Assembly: GCF_001742225.1 (NCBI RefSeq)
Contig: NZ_CP017075.1
Location: 2,914,001 to 2,978,000 of the forward strand
From: Novosphingobium resinovorum
Lineage (GTDB): Bacteria; Pseudomonadota; Alphaproteobacteria; Sphingomonadales; Sphingomonadaceae
Direction of reading: 5' to 3'
Length of the DNA stretch: 64,000 bases
The translations under genes and the position numbers were made by a program. The notes below the pieces were generated by a model. The model had not been told where the DNA came from. It worked only from the letters and a program-made list of their open reading frames with translations, and searched no databases. Shown here piece after piece: positions 1-8,400 of this stretch. How positions within the stretch are numbered: the first letter of the stretch is position 1; every line of letters begins with the position of its first letter.

Positions 1-1
1 C

Positions 2-574
2 ACCGCTCTTCTAGGCGCCACGGGCTCGGGCGCCGCCGCATCGGATTTCATTCCGACGCTGGTAGAAACGAAGCCCGCCCCGCAGTTCGTTTCCGAACCG
101 GTCGTGCAGGCGCTTCCCGCCGCCGAGACCGAGACCGAGGAAGCAGACGCCCCCGATGCGGATTCCCTTCAGGAACTGGTGTCTCAGCAGGAGACGCCGG
201 ATGACATGTCGCGCGACATGCGCTGCCTGGCCGGCGCGATCTACTTCGAAGCACGCGGTGAATCGCTGGAAGGCCAGCTCGCCGTTGGCCGTGTGATCGT
301 CAACCGCACCAAGTCGGGCCGCTTCCCGACGAGCTATTGCGGCGTGGTCTACCAGCCCTCGCAGTTCTCGTTCATTCGCGGCCGCTCGATGCCTGCCGTG
401 CGCGAGAATTCGCCCAGCTGGCAGGAAGCCGTCGCGATCGCCCAGATCGCCGAGGACGGCGCCTGGAAGAGCAAGGCCAAGGGTGCGCTGTTCTTCCACG
501 CCAAGCGCGTGTCGCCGCGCTGGAGCAAGCTGACGAAGCTGGCTCAGGTGGATAACCACATCTTCTATCGCTGA
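2..574 (+). CDS. SleB-type cell wall hydrolase (5' end outside window)
   Basis: The reading frame is open to the left edge, so the start and signal peptide are missing; 190 residues are visible. The first ~70 are rich in Ala, Pro and acidic residues and look like a linker. The last ~115 are a hydrolase_2 (SleB/CwlJ) domain, with the conserved Glu in AIYFEARGES followed by the VGRVIVNR segment. Family members cleave peptidoglycan, probably as lytic transglycosylases; an envelope location is inferred. The gene ends 7 nt before repeat A1, whose right half can act as its terminator. Family assignment is firm; the exact bond cleaved is not. Confidence 0.85.
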   Translation, partial: TALLGATGSGAAASDFIPTLVETKPAPQFVSEPVVQALPAAETETEEADAPDADSLQELVSQQETPDDMSRDMRCLAGAIYFEARGESLEGQLAVGRVIVNRTKSGRFPTSYCGVVYQPSQFSFIRGRSMPAVRENSPSWQEAVAIAQIAEDGAWKSKAKGALFFHAKRVSPRWSKLTKLAQVDNHIFYR

Positions 575-581
575 TCGCTGA

Positions 582-706
582 CCCTCCCTGTTCCGTAGGA
601 ATGGGGAGGTGGCAGCCCGCAGGGCTGACGGAGGGGTTTTCCCCTCCACCACCGACTTCGTCGGCGGTCCCCCTCCCCATCACTTCGCGACGGGGAGGAT
701 TTTTTG
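582..706. repeat. Dispersed palindromic repeat, family A copy 1
   Basis: About 125 bp with complementary ends (CCTCCC near 583 and GGGAGG at 693-698) and internal hairpins, including CACCGACTTCGTCGGCGG. Closely related copies lie at 19733, 24727 and 40233. It starts 7 nt after the stop codon of the SleB gene and ends 3 nt from the xthA stop, so it separates two convergent genes. Confidence 0.85.
672..706 (+). terminator. Terminator-like hairpin formed by repeat A1
   Basis: CCTCCCC at 672-678 pairs with GGGGAGG at 692-698 and is followed by ATTTTTT. This is a plausible intrinsic terminator for the SleB gene, built from the end of the dispersed repeat. Confidence 0.5.
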
Positions 707-708
707 TT

Positions 709-1485
709 TCAGGCGGCCTTCAGTTCGACCCACACAGGCGCATGGTCGCTGGCCTTTTCCCGCCCGCGATGAACCTTGTCGACACCGCACGCCGCCAGCC
801 GGTCCGCCAGTTCGGGCGAGAGCAGCGAGTGGTCGATGCGGAAGCCGTGGTCGCGTTGCCAGGCGCCTGCCTGATAGTCCCAGTAGGTCCACACGCCGCC
901 GCGCGGGTTGTGCGTGGCGAGCGCGTCGGTCCAGCCGTCTCCGAGGAGGCGGAAGTAGGCGTCCCGCGATTCCGGCTGCATCAGCGCGTCGGAGGCCATT
1001 GCAGAGGACGTCCAGACGTCGCGGTCGGTCGGGATGACGTTGTAGTCGCCGGTGATGATGGCCGGCACTTCCTCGGCCTTGATCACGTCCATGCGGCGGC
1101 GCAGGCGTTCCATCCAGCGCAGCTTGTAGTCGAACTTGGGGCCGGGCAGCGGATTGCCGTTGGGCAGGTAGATGCACACGACCCGCACGCCGAAGACCTG
1201 CGCTTCGAGATAGCGCGAATGTTCGTCCTCGGGCTCGCCATCGAGGCCGCGCTGGACTTCGACGGGCATTTCCCCGTCGGCGAGGATGGCGACGCCGTTG
1301 AAGCCCTTCTGGCCGTGCCAGATGCCCTTGTAGCCCAGCTTTTCGAACTCGGCGATCGGGAAGCCTTCGTCCTGCGTCTTGATCTCCTGCAGGCAGGCGA
1401 CGGCGGGACGGGTTTCCTCGAGCCATTCGAGCAGACGGGGCAGGCGTGCCTTGACGCCGTTGATGTTGAAGGTGGAGATCCTCAT
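709..1485 (-). CDS. xthA: Exodeoxyribonuclease III
   Basis: 258 residues of the EEP nuclease fold: an AP endonuclease and 3'-5' exonuclease acting in base excision repair. Expected active-site blocks are all visible: FNIN near residue 7, LQEIKTQ (Glu) near 34, GDYNV near 150, and SDHAPVW at the C-terminus. The ATG overlaps the erpA stop as ATGA (1482-1485), so translation is probably coupled to erpA upstream. The 3' end abuts repeat A1. Confidence 0.95.
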   Translation of the reverse strand: MRISTFNINGVKARLPRLLEWLEETRPAVACLQEIKTQDEGFPIAEFEKLGYKGIWHGQKGFNGVAILADGEMPVEVQRGLDGEPEDEHSRYLEAQVFGVRVVCIYLPNGNPLPGPKFDYKLRWMERLRRRMDVIKAEEVPAIITGDYNVIPTDRDVWTSSAMASDALMQPESRDAYFRLLGDGWTDALATHNPRGGVWTYWDYQAGAWQRDHGFRIDHSLLSPELADRLAACGVDKVHRGREKASDHAPVWVELKAA

Positions 1486-1814
1486 ACCGAGAAGCTGGAC
1501 CCGCAGCCGCAGCCTGCGGCGGCATTCGGGTTTTCCACCCGGAACGCCGCGCCGCCCAGCGACTCCACGAAATCGACGACGCAGCCCTGGACGAGGTCGA
1601 GGCTGACCGAGTCGACGAGGAGCTTCACCCCGTCGGTCTCGGCCACGCTGTCGTCCGCGTCGGGGGCGTCGGCGAGGCCGAACTTGTACTGGAAGCCCGA
1701 GCAGCCCCCGCCTTCGACGGCAAGCCGCAGGATTGCGGGCTTGCCCTGCTTGCTCGCGATCGCGGCGACGCGCGCGGCGGCCGAGGGGCTGAGAGTCACG
1801 GTCTGCTGTTCCAT
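1482..1814 (-). CDS. erpA: Iron-sulfur cluster insertion protein, ErpA/IscA (HesB) family
   Basis: 110 residues of an A-type Fe-S carrier that receives a cluster and passes it to apoproteins. The three cluster cysteines are present: GGCSGFQY in the middle and GCGCGSS at the C-terminus. I chose MEQQTVT as the start; the longer frame upstream is only translated repeat C1 (LSLSKGHPELVEG), not protein. It is first in a two-gene unit with xthA. ErpA rather than IscA is the likelier name because there is no isc or suf cluster nearby, but this is an inference. Confidence 0.88.
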   Translation of the reverse strand: MEQQTVTLSPSAAARVAAIASKQGKPAILRLAVEGGGCSGFQYKFGLADAPDADDSVAETDGVKLLVDSVSLDLVQGCVVDFVESLGGAAFRVENPNAAAGCGCGSSFSV

Positions 1815-1837
1815 GCGTCCGATGTAGGCGCGGCCTG

Positions 1838-1935
1838 ACCCTTCGACAAGCTCGGGGTGACCCTTCGACAGGCTCAGGGTGAGCGGACGTGGTGCCACAC
1901 CTTCAACTCCGCTCAGGTTGAGCCTGTCGAAGCCC
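1838..1935. repeat. Dispersed repeat, family C copy 1
   Basis: Contains CTTCGACAAGCTC, a second CCTTCGACAGGCTCAG, and an inverted arm CTCAGGTTGAGCCTGTCGAAG. It ends directly against the CBS-protein stop codon (1936) and lies just upstream of erpA. Other family C copies lie at 3798, 8245, 13234 and 34897. Confidence 0.85.
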
Positions 1936-2361
1936 TTACGCCGTCTGGATGTAATCCCGCATCGCGGCAGCCTCGTTCTCGATCTTGTCGATCCGGTATT
2001 TCACCAGATCGCCGATCGATACGAACCCGATCATGCGCCCGTTCTTCACCACGGGCAGGTGGCGAATGCGGCGGCGGGTCATCAGCGACAGCGCCGCCAT
2101 GACCGAGGTTTCGGGCTCGATGGTCACGGGCAGCGCGGTCATGATGTGGCCGAGCGGCATGTCGAGCATGTCGGCGCCCAGTTCGCGCAGTTTGTAGATT
2201 ACGTCGCGTTCGGAGAAGATTCCGGCGATTTCGCCGTTTTCCATCACCGGCACTGCGCCGATTCTCTTTTCGGCGAGGATTCCGGCGGCCTCGCGCACGG
2301 TCATGGCAACGTCGCAGGTGACTACGGCATCGCGGCCTTCGATAATTCGACCGATGGTCAT
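1936..2361 (-). CDS. Tandem CBS-domain protein
   Basis: 141 residues made almost entirely of two CBS domains (about 10-65 and 75-135). CBS pairs bind adenine nucleotides or similar ligands and act as sensors; the partner here is unknown. The start MTIGRIIEG is preceded by AGGGAGAG about 6 nt upstream. Motifs include IGAVPVMENGEIAGIFSERD and a matching IRHLPVVKNGRMIGFVS in the second repeat. It is similar to stand-alone CBS proteins common in alphaproteobacteria. Confidence 0.85.
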   Translation of the reverse strand: MTIGRIIEGRDAVVTCDVAMTVREAAGILAEKRIGAVPVMENGEIAGIFSERDVIYKLRELGADMLDMPLGHIMTALPVTIEPETSVMAALSLMTRRRIRHLPVVKNGRMIGFVSIGDLVKYRIDKIENEAAAMRDYIQTA

Positions 2362-2493
2362 CGTCAGCTCTCCCTGTTCCTGAAAGGAGCCTCTGTTCCC
2401 GCAGCTTGCCCCCGGGGCGGAGCGTATCACAGCCGCGTCGGACTCGTCACGTCATGCTTGCGATGAGACGCCGTCAGGCCCAGATAGGGCGCG

Positions 2494-2790
2494 ATGATAC
2501 CGTCTTCGCCCCTCGACGATCCCGGCAAGGCTGCCCATGCCTGGGCGCGCTACCTGCGCATCATGCGCTGGATGATGACGATCACGGTCGGGCTGGTGAT
2601 CGGGTCGATAATCCTGCTGTACCGCTCCAACGGGATGGTCTCGATCCACTTCTACATCGCGACCGCGCTGGGCATCGGTTTCACCATGCTGCTGGCCTCG
2701 GCGCTGATGGGGCTTGCTTTCCTGTCGAGCGGGACCGGGCATGACGAGGCGATCGTCGATCCGCTCGAGGATGATGATCCTTACAAGTAA
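2494..2790 (+). CDS. Small two-helix membrane protein, function unknown
   Basis: 98 residues. Two hydrophobic helices are visible (about 25-45 and 52-78) and the tail is acidic (EDDDPYK). The sequence begins MIPSSPLDDPGKAAHAW. No enzyme motif is seen. It is divergent from the CBS gene, with about 130 bp between starts, so both promoters should lie in 2362-2493. It resembles small conserved sphingomonad membrane proteins, but I cannot assign a role. Confidence 0.7.
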   Translation: MIPSSPLDDPGKAAHAWARYLRIMRWMMTITVGLVIGSIILLYRSNGMVSIHFYIATALGIGFTMLLASALMGLAFLSSGTGHDEAIVDPLEDDDPYK

Positions 2791-2805
2791 GGGCCCGCCG
2801 TCAGC

Positions 2806-2945
2806 CACACCCCGCTGCGACTAGGGAGCAAGCTCCCAAGTCTCGCTGCCCCTCCCGCAAGCGGGAGGGGAGATGTGCGTCAGCCCTCCCGCTTGCGGGA
2901 GGGCTGGGAGGCTTGAGAGCGTAGCGATCTAGCCGGACGGGGTGA
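2806..2945. repeat. Dispersed palindromic repeat, family G copy 1
   Basis: Contains two perfect hairpins, CCCCTCCCGCAAGCGGGAGGGG and CCCTCCCGCTTGCGGGAGGG, flanked by CACCCCGCTGCGACTA and GGACGGGGTGAG. It fills the space between two convergent stop codons. A related copy lies at 28164-28281. Confidence 0.8.
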
Positions 2946-2948
2946 GCC

Positions 2949-3317
2949 TCAATCTCCCGGCGCGTGCAGTCGAAACTCCTCGACCGGCTCCCCTCCGATG
3001 AGGTGCTGCTGGATGATCCGCTCCAGCACGTCCTCGTCGCACGAGTGATACCAGACTCCGTCCGGCCACACGACCGCGACCGGCCCGGCGTGGCAGATGC
3101 GCAGGCAGTCCGCCTTGGTACGGGCCACGCCGCCCTTTCCGTCCAGCCCGAGCTGCTTGAGCCGCTTCTTGAGGAACTTCCACGCGGCCTGCCCCTTCTC
3201 GGGCGAGCAGCATTCGCCCTTTTGCGGTTCGGCGCATATGAAGATGTGGCGGCGGATCATGTCGCTGCCGGTCTTGGCGAAGGCTTCCTCGGCCTTGGCG
3301 ATGGCGTGGTGGCTCAT
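2949..3317 (-). CDS. Thioredoxin-like [2Fe-2S] ferredoxin
   Basis: 122 residues. The cysteine pattern fits a thioredoxin-like 2Fe-2S ferredoxin: FICAEPQKGECC near residue 20 and DCLRICHAG near 65, with PDGVWY typical of the fold. The ATG at 3315-3317 overlaps the thioesterase stop (ATGA), so I chose it over the ATG five codons upstream. It probably carries electrons, but the partner is unknown. It is second in a two-gene unit. Confidence 0.82.
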   Translation of the reverse strand: MSHHAIAKAEEAFAKTGSDMIRRHIFICAEPQKGECCSPEKGQAAWKFLKKRLKQLGLDGKGGVARTKADCLRICHAGPVAVVWPDGVWYHSCDEDVLERIIQQHLIGGEPVEEFRLHAPGD

Positions 3318-3745
3318 GGCCGCAGTTTCCATTCCTCGGTCTGGCTGGCGAAAGTGGCGGGCATCAGCGCAGGGCCGTCCTCGCCGACCGTTACCATCGT
3401 GGAGCGGGAGAACGCGACGATCCGGTCGTCCTGCGTCACCAACTGGACGAGGCCGTGGCTGGAACGCCCGACCTGCTCGATGGCGGTATGGACGGTCAGG
3501 GCATCGGGATAGTGCGCCTCGCCGAGATATTCGATGCCGATGCTGACGATCATCGAGGACAGACCGACAAGTCCCTCGCGATAGCGACTGGCACGGTGAA
3601 AGCGCACGCGGCCATCCTCGAGGAATCCGGCCATCGCCACGTTGTTGATGTGCATGTTGACGTCGAGATCGCCGAAGCGCGGCTCGATGCGACAGGAAAA
3701 CGGGTAACGCGCGGGATCGAGCAGCGCGGGATCGGGTTTCGGCAT
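3314..3745 (-). CDS. Acyl-CoA thioesterase-like hotdog protein
   Basis: 143 residues, single hotdog domain of the 4HBT type. The diagnostic motif RFGDLDVNMHINN, including the catalytic Asp, lies near residues 22-35. Family members hydrolyse acyl-CoA thioesters; the substrate cannot be read from sequence. The gene overlaps the downstream ferredoxin by 4 nt. The start MPKPDPALLDP is the first ATG in the frame. Confidence 0.85.
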   Translation of the reverse strand: MPKPDPALLDPARYPFSCRIEPRFGDLDVNMHINNVAMAGFLEDGRVRFHRASRYREGLVGLSSMIVSIGIEYLGEAHYPDALTVHTAIEQVGRSSHGLVQLVTQDDRIVAFSRSTMVTVGEDGPALMPATFASQTEEWKLRP

Positions 3746-3797
3746 ACCCGGTGAAGGTAGGAAGTGCGGGGCCTCAGGTCCAGCCCGTCCGCACGAT

Positions 3798-3899
3798 GGG
3801 GCTTCGACAAGCTCAGCCGTGACCCTTCGACAAGCTCAGTGTGAGCGGGTGTAGTTGTAAACCTCTCAACGCCGCTCAGGCTGAGCTTGTCGAAGCCCC
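3798..3899. repeat. Dispersed repeat, family C copy 2
   Basis: GGGGCTTCGACAAGCTCAG at the left is answered by CTGAGCTTGTCGAAGCCCC at the right, with a further CCTTCGACAAGCTCAG inside. It ends one base before the stop codon of the PopZ-like gene. Confidence 0.88.
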
Positions 3900-3900
3900 A

Positions 3901-4347
3901 TCAGCCCTTCTTGCCGACGATCCGCGCGATTTCGGCAGCGACGAGGCGTTCGACCATAGCCGGCAGGTTGCGGTCAAGCCATTCGGTCAGTGCCGGGCGG
4001 AGAAGCTCCTTGGCGAGCGCCTCCAGCGAGGTTTCTCCCGAACGGACGATCTGCGGCTGCGCGCCGGGCTCGGACAGCATGGCGAGCGCGGCGAGCGATT
4101 CGCGCATCGAATCGCGCGCCTGATCGTGCAGCAACGGGCCTTCGTCGGTCTCGCCCGCTGCGGTAATCTGCGAGGCTTCCTGGAGTTCGAGCACATCGTC
4201 CTCATCCTCGTCGGCGTAGAGCGGTTCCGGCTCGCGCATCAGGCGTTCGGTGCGGCTGGTACGGGTTTCGAGGCGGGAATCGCGCGCGATGACCTGCTTG
4301 ATCGACTGGAGGATCTCCTCGACCGAAGGTTCACCGTTCTGACGCAT
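3901..4347 (-). CDS. DUF2497 (PopZ-like) polar organizing protein
   Basis: 148 residues with the PopZ/DUF2497 layout: a short N-terminal helix (PSVEEILQSIKQVIARD), an acidic middle (ADEDEDDVLEL) and a conserved C-terminal helical region (LLRPALTEWLDRNLPAMVERLV). In Caulobacter PopZ forms a polar matrix that anchors ParB-parS complexes. That role here is inferred from family; it is notable because parS-like sites occur nearby. It is third after pcm and tolC on the minus strand. Confidence 0.82.
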   Translation of the reverse strand: MRQNGEPSVEEILQSIKQVIARDSRLETRTSRTERLMREPEPLYADEDEDDVLELQEASQITAAGETDEGPLLHDQARDSMRESLAALAMLSEPGAQPQIVRSGETSLEALAKELLRPALTEWLDRNLPAMVERLVAAEIARIVGKKG

Positions 4348-4399
4348 CTGCCTAAATCCCTGTAGTCCCGCGCATCCAAGTCCTTATCCGCAAACGGGA

Positions 4400-5863
4400 T
4401 CAGGGCTCCTGCGAAGCGGGAATGTTGCCGTCCTGCACCGGCGTGTCAACGGTGCGCGTGGACCGGGCCACTGGCGCATCGTCGTCGTCCCAGTCGAAGA
4501 ACTTGCCGCGCACGCGTTCGTAATTGACGTCGGGATCGTAGAGGGTGCCGCCGTCGAGGCCCAGATCGCGCGCCTCGGCCTTGCCCATCGCCGCGAGCAG
4601 GGAGAACCCGGCGACGTAGGCATTGCGCCGCGCGGTCACCAGCGTGACCTGCGCGTTCAGCAATTCCTGCTCGGCATTGAGGATGTCGAGGATCGTGCGC
4701 CGACCCACCGAATTCTCCGCCTTCACGCCTTCGAGGCTCAGCGTCGCCGCATCCACTGCGACTTGCGAGGAGCGGATCAGGTCGTTCGACGCGACGTAGG
4801 AGGTGAAGGCCGAGCGGACTTGCGCGATCACGTCGCGTTCGGTGGCGATTTCCTGCTCCAGCGTGGCCGAAGCCGTCGCCTGTGCCTGGCGACGCTGCGC
4901 GGCGGGAAGGCCACCCTGGAAGATCGGGATCGACAGCTGCGCCCCGGCCTGCGCAGACGAATCGCTTTGCGCCACGCTCGCGTTCACCGCGCCGCGCGCC
5001 AGCGTGTTGAAGTAGTTGTTGTACGTGCCCTGGCCGAAGAGCCGTAGCGTCGGCAGGCGGCTGGCGCCCGCGACGTCGATGTCCTTGTCCGCGGCCTTGC
5101 TGCGTTCGCGTGCGGCGATGATGTCCGGGTTCGCATCGAGCGCGATCGTCGCCGCTTCGCTGGCGTTGGCGGGCAGGTTCGGCAGCGGCGGCGGCGCGTC
5201 GAGCGCTTCGGGTGCATGACCGACGAACCGGATGTAGGTTTCGCGCGCGGCGGCAAGGTTGGCTTCCGCCGTCAGCAGGTCGCTCTTCGCAGTCGCTAGG
5301 CGCGACTGCGATTGGGCGACGTCGGTGCGCGTGAGGTTGCCGATCTGGAACCGGTCGTTGGTCGCATCGAGATTGGTCTGCAGGACCGCCACGTTCTTGC
5401 GGTTAAGCCCGGCGATCGCTTCCGTGCGGATCACGTCCATGTACGCCGCGACGACCTGCGAGAAGACGGAAGCCTCCGTGCCGCGCAGATCGGCCTGACC
5501 GGCGCCGACGCGCAGCTTGGCAGCCTTGACCCGGTTCCTGACCGCGCCGCCCGAATAGATCGGCACGCCCAGCTGGGCGTCCGCCGTGAATATCTTCGAG
5601 GGAGCCGTGAGCGAGTTTTCGCTTTGCTTCAGGTTCTTGGTGTAAGTTTCGGTCGTGCTGAGGCTGGGTAGCCCTGCAGCCCTGGCGATCGGCACGCCTT
5701 CGTCGGTGGCGCGCTGCTGGGCGCGCGCCGATTCCAGCGTGGGATTGGTCTGATAGGCGGAAACGAGCGCATCGCGCAGGGTGTCGGCCCGCGCAGGCGC
5801 GCCGGCCGTCAGTATCAGACATCCCCCCGCGAGCAGCCCGGAACGCCACGCGATCCGGGCCAT
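4400..5863 (-). CDS. tolC: TolC-family outer membrane efflux protein
   Basis: 487 residues: a signal peptide (LLAGGCLILTAGAPARA), then two outer-membrane-efflux repeats with long helices rich in Ala and Gln and the conserved RTDVAQSQSRLA and GRRTILDILNAEQELL segments. It forms the trimeric outer membrane channel for type I secretion and RND efflux. It begins 2 nt after the pcm stop, so the two are cotranscribed. The C-terminal ~50 residues are acidic and poorly conserved, as is usual. Confidence 0.93.
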   Translation of the reverse strand: MARIAWRSGLLAGGCLILTAGAPARADTLRDALVSAYQTNPTLESARAQQRATDEGVPIARAAGLPSLSTTETYTKNLKQSENSLTAPSKIFTADAQLGVPIYSGGAVRNRVKAAKLRVGAGQADLRGTEASVFSQVVAAYMDVIRTEAIAGLNRKNVAVLQTNLDATNDRFQIGNLTRTDVAQSQSRLATAKSDLLTAEANLAAARETYIRFVGHAPEALDAPPPLPNLPANASEAATIALDANPDIIAARERSKAADKDIDVAGASRLPTLRLFGQGTYNNYFNTLARGAVNASVAQSDSSAQAGAQLSIPIFQGGLPAAQRRQAQATASATLEQEIATERDVIAQVRSAFTSYVASNDLIRSSQVAVDAATLSLEGVKAENSVGRRTILDILNAEQELLNAQVTLVTARRNAYVAGFSLLAAMGKAEARDLGLDGGTLYDPDVNYERVRGKFFDWDDDDAPVARSTRTVDTPVQDGNIPASQEP

Positions 5864-5865
5864 GC

Positions 5866-6471
5866 TCAGAAGCTCCAGCGTTTGGGAGCGGCGAATTCGG
5901 GAAGCACGGGAATCCCCAGCTCCGCCAGCGGCAGCAGCGAGGTCACGCCGCCTGCCTTGGTGCCGGCCGCAAGGCGGGTCACGCCGCGCTCGGTCACGCC
6001 GGTGACCACGCGGCCACCCTCGGCGAGACGTGCGGAGAGGGCATCGGGGAGCACTTCGATGGCGCCGTCGATGACGATGAGGTCGTATGCGCCCGAAGCG
6101 GCTTCATCGGCAGCGGCAGGTGCTACCGCGTCGAGCGAGCCGACCAGCGGACGCAGCAGCGTGGCGAGGTAGCCTTCGCCGTCGCCGACGATCAGCGCCT
6201 TGTCGGTCTTCGCCGGAACGGCTTCCTGCAGCATCTTGCCCTGCACCAGCGGGGCGCCGAGGAACTTGCCATCGCCCAGCGGCACGGCGCGGTCGATATA
6301 GGCGGCGTCGCGCAGTTCGGCGGGCACGAAGTTTTCACGTGGAACACCGGCCATCGCTTCCAGCACCCAGGGCTCGTTCACGCCGCTGGTCCGCAGCTGG
6401 CTGACGATCATGGCGCGACGGGCGGCAGAAAAGTCGGTGGCAGGAGCCGACCGGTCCTCGGTCAAGGTCAT
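5866..6471 (-). CDS. Protein-L-isoaspartate O-methyltransferase-like protein
   Basis: 201 residues. The N-terminal half has Pcm features (RRAMIVSQLRTSGV, VPRENFVP, YIDRAVPLG). The SAM site is unusual: the glycine motif reads ALIVGDGEGYLATLL, and only about 25 residues separate it from YDLIVIDGAIEVLP, where classical Pcm has roughly twice that. Shortened proteins of this kind next to tolC are common in this group, so activity on isoaspartyl residues is uncertain. A parS-like site lies inside the gene (6331-6346). Confidence 0.8.
   Translation of the reverse strand: MTLTEDRSAPATDFSAARRAMIVSQLRTSGVNEPWVLEAMAGVPRENFVPAELRDAAYIDRAVPLGDGKFLGAPLVQGKMLQEAVPAKTDKALIVGDGEGYLATLLRPLVGSLDAVAPAAADEAASGAYDLIVIDGAIEVLPDALSARLAEGGRVVTGVTERGVTRLAAGTKAGGVTSLLPLAELGIPVLPEFAAPKRWSF
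6331..6346 (+). promoter_or_regulatory. parS-like ParB-binding site 1
   Basis: Sequence GTTTTCACGTGGAACA matches TGTTTCACGTGGAACA (the Bacillus-type parS consensus on its complementary strand) at 14 of 16 positions. It lies inside the pcm-like coding sequence. Two further sites of equal quality lie at 13800 and 33971. Confidence 0.6.
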
Positions 6472-6695
6472 TCGTGTATTCCCTCACTCGCTCGCGGGGC
6501 TTGCGGCAGATCGCTGCAATCGCGAAGACGACACTATGCGGCCGCTTCTATGCGAACCGGCCTCTCAGGCCAAGCCCCATGAAACAACGCCCGTCGATCC
6601 GATCAAGCACTTTGACGATCACGCCCATGCGGCTTATGGAGCGGCAAAAATCCGACGTTATCCGCCAGATCGGGCCAAGAAGACCGGAGAATTCC

Positions 6696-8216
6696 ATGAC
6701 AGAAATGGTGACCATCCGCGAAGAGGACCTCATCGAGTCCGTCGCCGACGCATTGCAGTATATCAGCTACTACCACCCGATGGATTACATCCGCGCGCTG
6801 GGCGACGCCTACGAAGCGGAGCAGGGCCCGGCGGCCAAGGACGCCATCGCCCAGATCCTGACCAACAGCCGCATGTGCGCCGAGGGTCACCGCCCGATCT
6901 GCCAGGACACCGGCATCGTCAACGTCTTCATCGAGTGGGGCCAGAACTGCCGCCTCGAATCCGACCGCTCGCTTCAGGACGTGGTCGATGACGGCGTGCG
7001 CCGCGCCTACAACCACCCCGAGAACAAGCTGCGCGCATCGGTGCTGGCCGATCCCGCCTTCACCCGCCGCAACACCAAGGACAACACCCCTTGCGTGCTG
7101 TCGGTGGAGATGGTCCCGGGCTCGAAGATCTCGGTCGACGTCGCGGCCAAGGGCGGCGGGTCTGAGAACAAGTCCAAGTTCAAGATGATGAATCCCAGCG
7201 ATTCCATCGTCGACTGGGTCATCGAGATGCTGCCCCAGATGGGTGCCGGCTGGTGCCCGCCGGGCATGCTGGGCATCGGCATTGGCGGCACCGCCGAGCA
7301 CTGCGTCAAGCTCGCCAAGCAGAGCCTGATGGAGCCGATCGACATGGCCCAGCTCAAGCAGCGCGGCCCGCAGAACGACATCGAGGCGCTGCGCATCGAG
7401 ATCTTCGACAAGGTCAACGCGCTCGGCATCGGCGCGCAGGGCCTGGGCGGCCTTGCCACGATCCTCGATGTCAAGATCCTCGACTGGCCGTGCCATGCTG
7501 CGGGCAAGCCCGTCGCGATGATCCCGAACTGCGCCGCCACCCGCCACGCGCACTTCACGCTGGACGGTTCCGGCCCGAGCTTCCTCGAGACGCCGAACCT
7601 CGACGAATGGCCCAAGGTCGAGTGGAAGCCCAGCAAGGAAGCGATCAAGGTCAACCTCGACACGCTGACCGCTGAGGAAGTCCAGAGCTGGAAACAGGGC
7701 GACCGCCTGCTGCTCAACGGCAAGATGCTGACCGGGCGCGACGCCGCGCACAAGCGCATCGCCGACATGCTGGCCAAGGGCGAGGAACTGCCGGTCGATT
7801 TCAAGGGCCGCGTGATCTACTACGTCGGCCCGGTCGATCCGGTGCGCGAGGAAGTCGTCGGCCCGGCCGGCCCGACCACCGCCACCCGCATGGACAAGTT
7901 CTCCGACACCATGCTCGACCTCGGCCTGCTCGCCAGCATCGGCAAGTCCGAGCGCGGCCCGGCGGCGACCGAGTCCATCGCCAAGCACAAGTCGGCCTAT
8001 CTGATGGCGGTCGGCGGCGCCGCCTACCTCGTCGCCCGCGCGATCAAGGAAGCCAAGGTCGTCGGCTTCGCGGACCTCGGCATGGAGGCAATCTACGAAT
8101 TCACCGTGCAGGACATGCCGGTGACCGTGGCCGTCGATTCCGAAGGCAAGAACGTCCACACGCTGGCCCCGCCGGTGTGGAAGACCAAGATCGCCGAGGA
8201 ACACCTGCTGGCGTAA
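6696..8216 (+). CDS. fumA: Fumarate hydratase, class I (iron-sulfur)
   Basis: 506 residues; interconverts fumarate and malate in the TCA cycle using a [4Fe-4S] cluster. Candidate cluster cysteines lie in RPICQDTG, GAGWCPPG and IPNCAATRHAHF, and the C-terminal domain has VVGFADLGMEAIYEF. I chose the ATG at 6696 because CGGAGA lies just upstream; about 220 bp separate it from divergent pcm. The length fits the single-chain class I enzyme with fused alpha and beta domains. Confidence 0.94.
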   Translation: MTEMVTIREEDLIESVADALQYISYYHPMDYIRALGDAYEAEQGPAAKDAIAQILTNSRMCAEGHRPICQDTGIVNVFIEWGQNCRLESDRSLQDVVDDGVRRAYNHPENKLRASVLADPAFTRRNTKDNTPCVLSVEMVPGSKISVDVAAKGGGSENKSKFKMMNPSDSIVDWVIEMLPQMGAGWCPPGMLGIGIGGTAEHCVKLAKQSLMEPIDMAQLKQRGPQNDIEALRIEIFDKVNALGIGAQGLGGLATILDVKILDWPCHAAGKPVAMIPNCAATRHAHFTLDGSGPSFLETPNLDEWPKVEWKPSKEAIKVNLDTLTAEEVQSWKQGDRLLLNGKMLTGRDAAHKRIADMLAKGEELPVDFKGRVIYYVGPVDPVREEVVGPAGPTTATRMDKFSDTMLDLGLLASIGKSERGPAATESIAKHKSAYLMAVGGAAYLVARAIKEAKVVGFADLGMEAIYEFTVQDMPVTVAVDSEGKNVHTLAPPVWKTKIAEEHLLA

Positions 8217-8244
8217 CCGATTGCCCCCTCCTCCTGATGAGGAG

Positions 8245-8310
8245 GGGGCTTCGACAAGCTCAGCCCGAGCGGAATATAGAGTCCGCTCAGGCTGAGCTTG
8301 TCGAAGCCCC
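8245..8310. repeat. Dispersed repeat, family C copy 3 (near-perfect hairpin)
   Basis: GGGGCTTCGACAAGCTCAG and its complement CTGAGCTTGTCGAAGCCCC flank an 8-nt loop after a further GAGCGGA/TCCGCTC pairing. This is the simplest family C copy and lies 28 nt after the fumarase stop. Confidence 0.9.
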
Positions 8311-8400
8311 TTCGGCTAGACCCCCCCTTCGACCAACGACAATCTCCGTCCGATGGAAGGTGTGGTGCGACGAACCGTTTTCGCGCTAGACCGGGCGGTA

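Noticed and set aside
1815..1898. N-terminal extension of ErpA
   Set aside because: The extra residues are translated family C repeat.
6603..8204. Minus-strand frame opposite fumarase
   Set aside because: Shadow frame in a high-GC gene; no motif.
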